Source: Entrophospora sp. SA101 (Eukaryota > Glomeromycota > Glomeromycetes > Entrophosporales > Entrophosporaceae). From it: a stretch of 12,404 nt of DNA. The notes under the pieces are model-generated. The model worked only from the letters and a program-made list of their open reading frames with translations, was not told the origin of the DNA and made no database searches. Positions 7,994 through 12,404 of the stretch are shown one piece after another (within the stretch, counting starts at the first letter, position 1; every line of letters begins with the position of its first letter). The stretch is from NCBI GenBank assembly GCA_958430865.1, contig CAUDNR010003458.1, positions 52,588-64,991 of the forward strand. The letters are read 5' to 3'. Position numbers and translations under genes: made by a program.

Positions 7994-9112
7994 ATGTGGA
8001 AAAACAACAACAGAGCTTCTACTTCTTTAATCATTGTATTTTTTATCCTAACCTTTTCACTTATAAGATCAAGCTCAGCTTTATATTTCTATCTTGAAGG
8101 AAATGATCCGAAATGTTTTAATGAAGAATTACCAAAAGACACACTTGTTGTAGGTTTGTTTAATTTATTTTGGACAGATGAGATAATGATTTTTTTTGTT
8201 GTCATTTTTATATATATATATATATATATATAATTTTCCTTTTAATTTTGTTAAAAGGCACTTATAAGGCAGAAGAATGGTCTGATGCACAGCAACAATA
8301 TATTGAAAATACACAGCTTGGAATTCAAATAATTGTAGAGGTATTTATATATAATATGAATATTTATATTTAAGTATTTATCTATTCTTGTTTATTGAAA
8401 GGATGTGATAATTAATAAAATTTTTTAACAAAATTCAGGAATTACCTCATAATCATCGTATTGTAAATCAAAGAGGTGCAAATAGAGGCCGATTCACCTT
8501 TACCACAGCAGAATCAGGTGATCATGCCATATGTTTACAAACCAATTCAAGTAATTGGTTCTCTTCTTTACAAACGGTTTGTTAGAATTTCCTTACAAAT
8601 TTTTATTTAGTTGGAAGAGGAGAAAAAAGTGTGAAAAACTTATTTTTTTTGATTTTTCTTTTTTAAAAGAAATTACATTTAGATATGGTATTTGGTGACT
8701 CAATTAGCGATGAAAGTGATCAAGAACATTTTAGTGGTAAATAAATATAATTATTTGTAGCAAATTAAATATGTGCCTTGTAATAATTTGAATATCGTTA
8801 TGATTATTATTATATAGATCTTGCACAAAGAGTCCATGATTTAAATAATCGTGTTGCAGATATTAGAAGAGAACAAAGTTATCAACGTGTAAGTATTATT
8901 TTTTTAAAAAAAAATGCATTTATCATTTGACCTTAATAATAAATGTATAAATATATTTTTAGGAGCGTGAAGCAGAATTTAGAGATCAATCTGAACTTAC
9001 AAATTCACGTGTATTATATTGGACAATGATCCAATTAATTATTCTTGGAATGGCATGTTTATGGCAAATGACACATTTGAAGAATTTCTTTGAAGCAAAG
9101 AAGCTTGTTTAA
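7994..9112 (+). CDS. p24/TMED family cargo receptor, alpha class (TMED9/Erp1-like)
   Basis: A type I membrane protein that cycles between ER and Golgi and helps select cargo for COPII and COPI vesicles. Six exons, 7994-8153, 8258-8340, 8439-8576, 8670-8736, 8818-8888 and 8963-9112, join in frame into 222 codons, the usual p24 length; all five introns are GT-AG (104, 98, 93, 81, 74 nt). Residues 1-29 form a signal peptide ending SSSA. The GOLD domain starts [13 protein letters not shown], with Cys41 and Cys113 (GDHAICL) as the expected disulfide pair; Asn117 (NSS) is a possible glycosylation site. Residues about 150-185 form a coiled coil, about 190-209 the membrane span. The tail [12 protein letters not shown] has the FF ER-exit signal and dilysine COPI retrieval signal and nearly equals vertebrate TMED9. 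The start is the first ATG before the signal peptide. The frame read through intron 1 ends in a TA repeat, so the unspliced product would be short. Confidence 0.93.
8209..8232. repeat. (TA)12 microsatellite in intron 1 of the p24 gene
   Basis: Twelve uninterrupted TA units lie 25 nt before the intron's AG. They could slip in length, but they sit clear of both splice sites. Confidence 0.9.
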
Positions 9113-9398
9113 ACAAAAAAATTATATAAATTATAGACAAAAAAAAATGGAAATAAATTTTTTTCTTCATATTTGGTAGAACAAAATAATAATAATCATG
9201 TAATAAATAAACAAATTAATTAATAATTACAACAATATTCATATTATCTTAGATATTTATTATTTATTAAATTTAAATTTATATCGAATTTGTATCATTA
9301 AGAGAAAAAATAAAATATTTATTTATAAATTTATTGAAAGTTCAATTACTGTATTAACACTATGAAAATATATAATTCATCATAAGCTCTTTCAAAAT
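9113..9398. other. 3' flank of the p24 gene
   Basis: Very AT-rich, with poly-A runs and TTATT-rich patches. I see no coding, RNA gene or repeat apart from the polyadenylation candidate. Confidence 0.5.
9152..9157 (+). promoter_or_regulatory. Candidate polyadenylation signal of the p24 gene
   Basis: AATAAA lies 40 nt after the stop codon. It is plausible in position, but AATAAA is common by chance in such AT-rich DNA; other copies follow. Confidence 0.4.
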
Positions 9399-10380
9399 TT
9401 ATTTCATACCCAAAATTTCTTGATACATTCTAATTTTCCAATCATCATGGTTTGTTTTATTAAATGACTATTCAAATGCTTCATCGGCAACAGGCTTGTC
9501 TGGTTCATCATGATATTGTTCTAAATATTAGTTAAAACTTGTTCAGCAGTGATAGATCAAAAATAAACATCAAGTCATAATCCATCTTCCCAATAATGTT
9601 GCAGGTCAAGTAAATACAACCCATTGCTTATTTCGCGAAAAAAGAATTCTCATTTGTGTTTTAGACGATCCTTACATGATTTAATGAATTAATAGAAAAT
9701 TTACGAACAAAATAAAATAAAAAATACCATCAAACTCGATATTAATTCCCTCAACAACAAATCGATGATGGATTTGATGACTTGATGCAAATATGAACGT
9801 TCGTTAATGTTAGAGGAACGTTTCACGTATTCAGGTAATTTCCAGATAAGTTCCATTTGAGTCAAAAATATTCAAAGAAATTGATTTAATCATTCCGTTC
9901 TCATATCCATTAATTTCTTCTGGACTATTCATTTTCCGTATTTTATTTTCAAAGTCGCTATATTTACCTTCCAATTGAAAAGATTGTAAAGGATTACAAA
10001 AACTCTAGACTCTTCTTTAACATTAGTGTCTGTGTTCAATGTAATCGGTTATGAAATTTTTCTTCAATCGTCAATTCCACATAATATTGATCCAACATAT
10101 CTCATGTATACATCACTGCTTCGTAATAAGGTCTTATATATCTTTTATGGTAATATTTTAACTAAGCTTCGTCAACGATACCGTTATGCAATAGATCCTG
10201 TGGATCTAGCCATGATACCAGCCAGTCCAATGATCCATTTGTAACCATATTTAGTATTTTATTAATGGAAATTGACAATTGGCCTCAGTAGACCCAGTCT
10301 ATTGTCAACCATGGATCCAACTCTTCCTTTTTTTTATGTTGCCACGTATGATTCTCGAGACCTTTGATATTTTGCGGATA
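9399..10380 (-). pseudogene. Scattered coding relics of an unidentified gene or genes
   Basis: From right to left on the minus strand, protein-like segments succeed one another in shifting frames. 10380-10036 is one frame of 115 codons with internal stops (EELDPWLTIDWVY, GSLDWLVSWLDPQDLLHNG, RYIRPYYEAVMYT, YYVELTIEEKFHNRL). About 10004-9831 holds SDFENKIRKMNSPEEIN and NIFDSNGTYLEI. 9841-9701 holds LPEYVKRSSNINERSYLHQV. 9521-9399 holds EQYHDEPDKPVADEAFE and NHDDWKIRMYQEILGM. Amino-acid use is natural and the order on one strand is consistent with a single decayed gene, possibly with introns. The last segment loosely recalls a WK-R-Y patch in 5'-3' exoribonucleases, but too weakly to call. The 72-codon plus-strand frame at 10026-10244 is taken as the shadow, though that is not certain. 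Confidence 0.35.
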
Positions 10381-10463
10381 CAGTGTTTGTTATGAATAAA
10401 ATAAAGAACTTATTAATTTTATTATTATTAAACATTAACAAACATTAATATAATTTACATTTT

Positions 10464-10833
10464 TTATTTTGTTTTTGTTTCATAACTGTTGAACTCCATA
10501 GGGAGCAAATCTTCAGGTTCTTCATTTATGGATCATCAATATTTACAAATTCATCTTTGCCAACATCGTTGCCTAAACGTCAAAGATTGGTTTTCATGTT
10601 TGCTAAATATTTGAGGAAAAGAGGATGTAAATGACAATAATATATTAGAAATAACAATAAATTATCATTATAATTTTATACATTAACATTGTGTATCTTC
10701 TATCACAAATAGAAGTGATTGTTCCAGTCCTTGCATCAGTTTTATCTTTTGTAGTATCAAACTAAAATCGATGTGTGGATCACATAAATGATTTTTTGTA
10801 AAAAGTTTTATCGCACAAACCTTTGCCACCCAT
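10464..10833 (-). pseudogene. Relic of a second unidentified gene
   Basis: From an ATG at 10833 the minus strand reads MGGKGLCDKTFYKKSFM, passes two stops, and continues FDTTKDKTDARTGTITSI. After an AT-rich gap that could be an intron (acceptor ATTTAG near 10615) come NDVGKDEFVNIDDP and, in another frame, EEPEDLLPMEFNSYETKTK with a stop at 10464. The acidic end looks like a true protein C-terminus. It may be the upstream part of, or unrelated to, the relic at 9399-10380. Family unknown. Confidence 0.3.
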
Positions 10834-11876
10834 TAGTTATTTATATAAAAGGTATTAAAGTAAATTAAAATATATTATAATTCAAATATACATCGTTTAT
10901 TAATATATTTATTAATAGTATTAATGTCTTTAACTTTTGTTTCAACTATTTTTACAAAAAAAAATGAAAAAAAATTCTTTTTAATAATTAGGAATTAAAA
11001 ATACTAATCAAATGATGTCTATTTCTGTTTTACTACTTAATTTTCTTACCAGTATGAACTTCGATTTGTTTATATATTATTAAAATTTCCAAAATAATTT
11101 ATTTTGAAAGAAGTGCTTCATTTTATGTTTCATCAAATCTTAGCATGACATTTAAACAGGATTTAATTGTTGAAATTGATACTTTCCGTTAAGAAATAAA
11201 ATAGTAGTAAAGTAATAGAATAACTTATTCGAATTTTCCTTCCTTATTATAAGAAAGCAACACAAACACTCAGATTAGAAAAAATGCCTTTCCTTTCTTT
11301 GTAAGCCTATGCAAATGAAAAAAAATCCTTATGCTGCTAAAATACAATTTAAGTATATATCTTGACCATTTTAGGAAGATACTTAAAATTGCAAGTATGA
11401 TTTTCTATTTAAACTATACTTAAATTACTCTTGATGAGGAATTAGGGATTATATATATAACAGTGCTTTTATGATTTATTTTTTCGTGATAATTCGAATA
11501 GCAGCAGCTGTAAAGCAATTTATACTCCAAGCGTGCAATTATCTTTGTCTGCGTAGTTGCTTCCTTTCATTAGACGCTGTAACCTCAGATCTCCGAGAAA
11601 AATTATATGACTGAAATTTCCAAGAAAAAAAATTATACCAATAACATTTGTCCATTAGGAGAAATGAATGTCAGAAGCATGTGCTCGTGTTGTGTTAGAC
11701 TTGGAGGTATGCCTGGAATTTTATTTTCGAGTAAACGGTTTATAGAATAAATCCTCTTGTCAACATCAACTATAAATTTATTTGCCCATAATATTCCTTT
11801 GCATAGTTTTTTACCATTCGTATTGTCAAATTGTCAATTGTTCGTCGCAGTTCACGATTGGCATCTCTAACGACTC
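10834..11876. other. AT-rich interval with no supported gene
   Basis: Only fragments are visible: a 24-codon plus-strand phrase ending at about 11192 (ASFYVSSNLSMTFKQDLIV), and a hairpin-forming stretch at 11346-11426. The short open frame at 11782-12030 straddles the inverted-repeat boundary and shows no protein signature. Confidence 0.5.
11346..11426. repeat. Nested inverted repeats around AATTTAAGTATA
   Basis: AATTTAAGTATA (11346-11357) is the exact reverse complement of TATACTTAAATT (11415-11426). A nearer partner, AAGATACTTAAAATT (11376-11390), pairs with the first arm and the following ATCTT to make a tighter imperfect hairpin. It could be a worn transposon end or chance in AT-rich DNA. 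Confidence 0.5.
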
Positions 11877-12404
11877 CACTGGGTTTATTAGTTACTTACA
11901 GTCAAAGACTATTTTATGTAAGGTTATATTAATATATTTATTAAGAGTTATTATTATGTTGTTGTTATCAAGGTTGTTATTAAGAATATTAACAATTGAT
12001 TTATTAATAAGTCTCATTAACTTGGTCTAAAGCCAAGTGTATTTATACCTCTTGAGGCAGTACAAATAATGTGCTACCCTACTCTCCAATAATATGCTTA
12101 TTAACTAATTACTAATTCTAAATAAATATTTACATTAAATGAGTAGGTTAATAAATATAGATATAGAAATATGAATAGGAATAATCTTTCATATGACACT
12201 GCACAATGTGTGGCATAGCCGTTACAATAATAATATTTATGTTGATGATGGTAATTTTTTGCAAGCAAGGTAAATTTGGTTCGAGATATTTGTAATGGTG
12301 CATGATGCATTTGTTAAGTAGATGGACCTTTGACATCCTGTGCATGGTGAAATTGTATTAATATTTGTATTTGTATTATTCAATATATAATGTCTGTACA
12401 ATGT
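11877..12404 (-). mobile_element. Second LINE copy, 3' part, minus strand (right arm of the inverted repeat)
   Basis: An exact reverse complement of 6167-6694. It enters from the right edge, carrying the end of the LINE C-terminal coding region (CTGC...NASC) and 360 nt of 3' untranslated sequence. It stops at 11877, immediately after CCCAGTG, with no tandem-repeat tail and no poly-A. The remainder of this copy, if any, lies beyond the window. Its reading direction is toward the p24 gene, tail to tail with the first copy. Confidence 0.93.

Noticed and set aside
11510..11600. A GC-richer patch considered as a tRNA or small RNA gene
   Set aside because: No cloverleaf could be drawn and no TTCGA-type B-box motif is present in a suitable position.
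11690..11730. Resemblance of CAGGCATACCTCC on the minus strand to a Tigger-type terminal repeat
   Set aside because: No partner repeat, no flanking TA at the right place, and no transposase remains nearby.
1..12404. CRISPR arrays, rRNA, bacterial operons or a defence system
   Set aside because: No regular spaced repeats, no rRNA-like sequence and no linked prokaryotic genes; spliced introns show that the DNA is eukaryotic.

Overview
The window looks like nuclear DNA from an AT-rich eukaryote. The one intact gene has six exons separated by short GT-AG introns (74-104 nt), and around it lie decayed retrotransposon and DNA-transposon fragments. The base composition, tiny introns and LINE coding style resemble an arbuscular-mycorrhizal (Glomeromycotina, Rhizophagus-like) fungus. 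That is inference from memory of such genomes, not a database result.

Layout. Positions 1-533 hold the 3' end of a decayed pogo/Tigger-like DNA transposon: a transposase C-terminal relic, an ATT-rich microsatellite and subterminal inverted motifs ending in ...ACTG|TA. Positions 645-755 carry a 9-bp repeat. Positions 802-1268 form a 467-bp Tc1/mariner-style MITE with 28-bp terminal inverted repeats and TA on both sides. From 2037 to 7455 a decayed minus-strand gene is split by a 5'-truncated LINE (about 2753-7089). The LINE is flanked by a 15-bp imperfect target-site duplication (13/15, with a perfect 9-bp core). It encodes an APE-type endonuclease, a YMDD reverse transcriptase and a C-terminal Cys motif, all broken by frameshifts and stops. 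Its 3' region carries several hairpins and ends in a tandem array of about 55-65-bp units.

Positions 7994-9112 hold the only gene that appears functional: a 222-aa p24/TMED cargo receptor of the alpha (TMED9/Erp1-like) class. It has a signal peptide, a GOLD domain, a coiled coil, one membrane span and an FF...KKLV tail. From about 9400 to 10833 there are short minus-strand coding relics I could not identify. At 11877-12404 a second LINE copy enters on the minus strand. It is identical, base for base, to 6167-6694.

The most unusual structure is this 528-bp perfect inverted repeat, which reaches the window edge and encloses 5.2 kb with the p24 gene in the middle. The second copy stops about 395 bp before the first copy's 3' end, inside a unit-like motif of the 3' tail. 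That is odd for ordinary target-primed retrotransposition, where 3' ends are normally conserved. It suggests either alternative 3' ends set by the repeated tail motif, or a recent non-retrotransposition inverted duplication.
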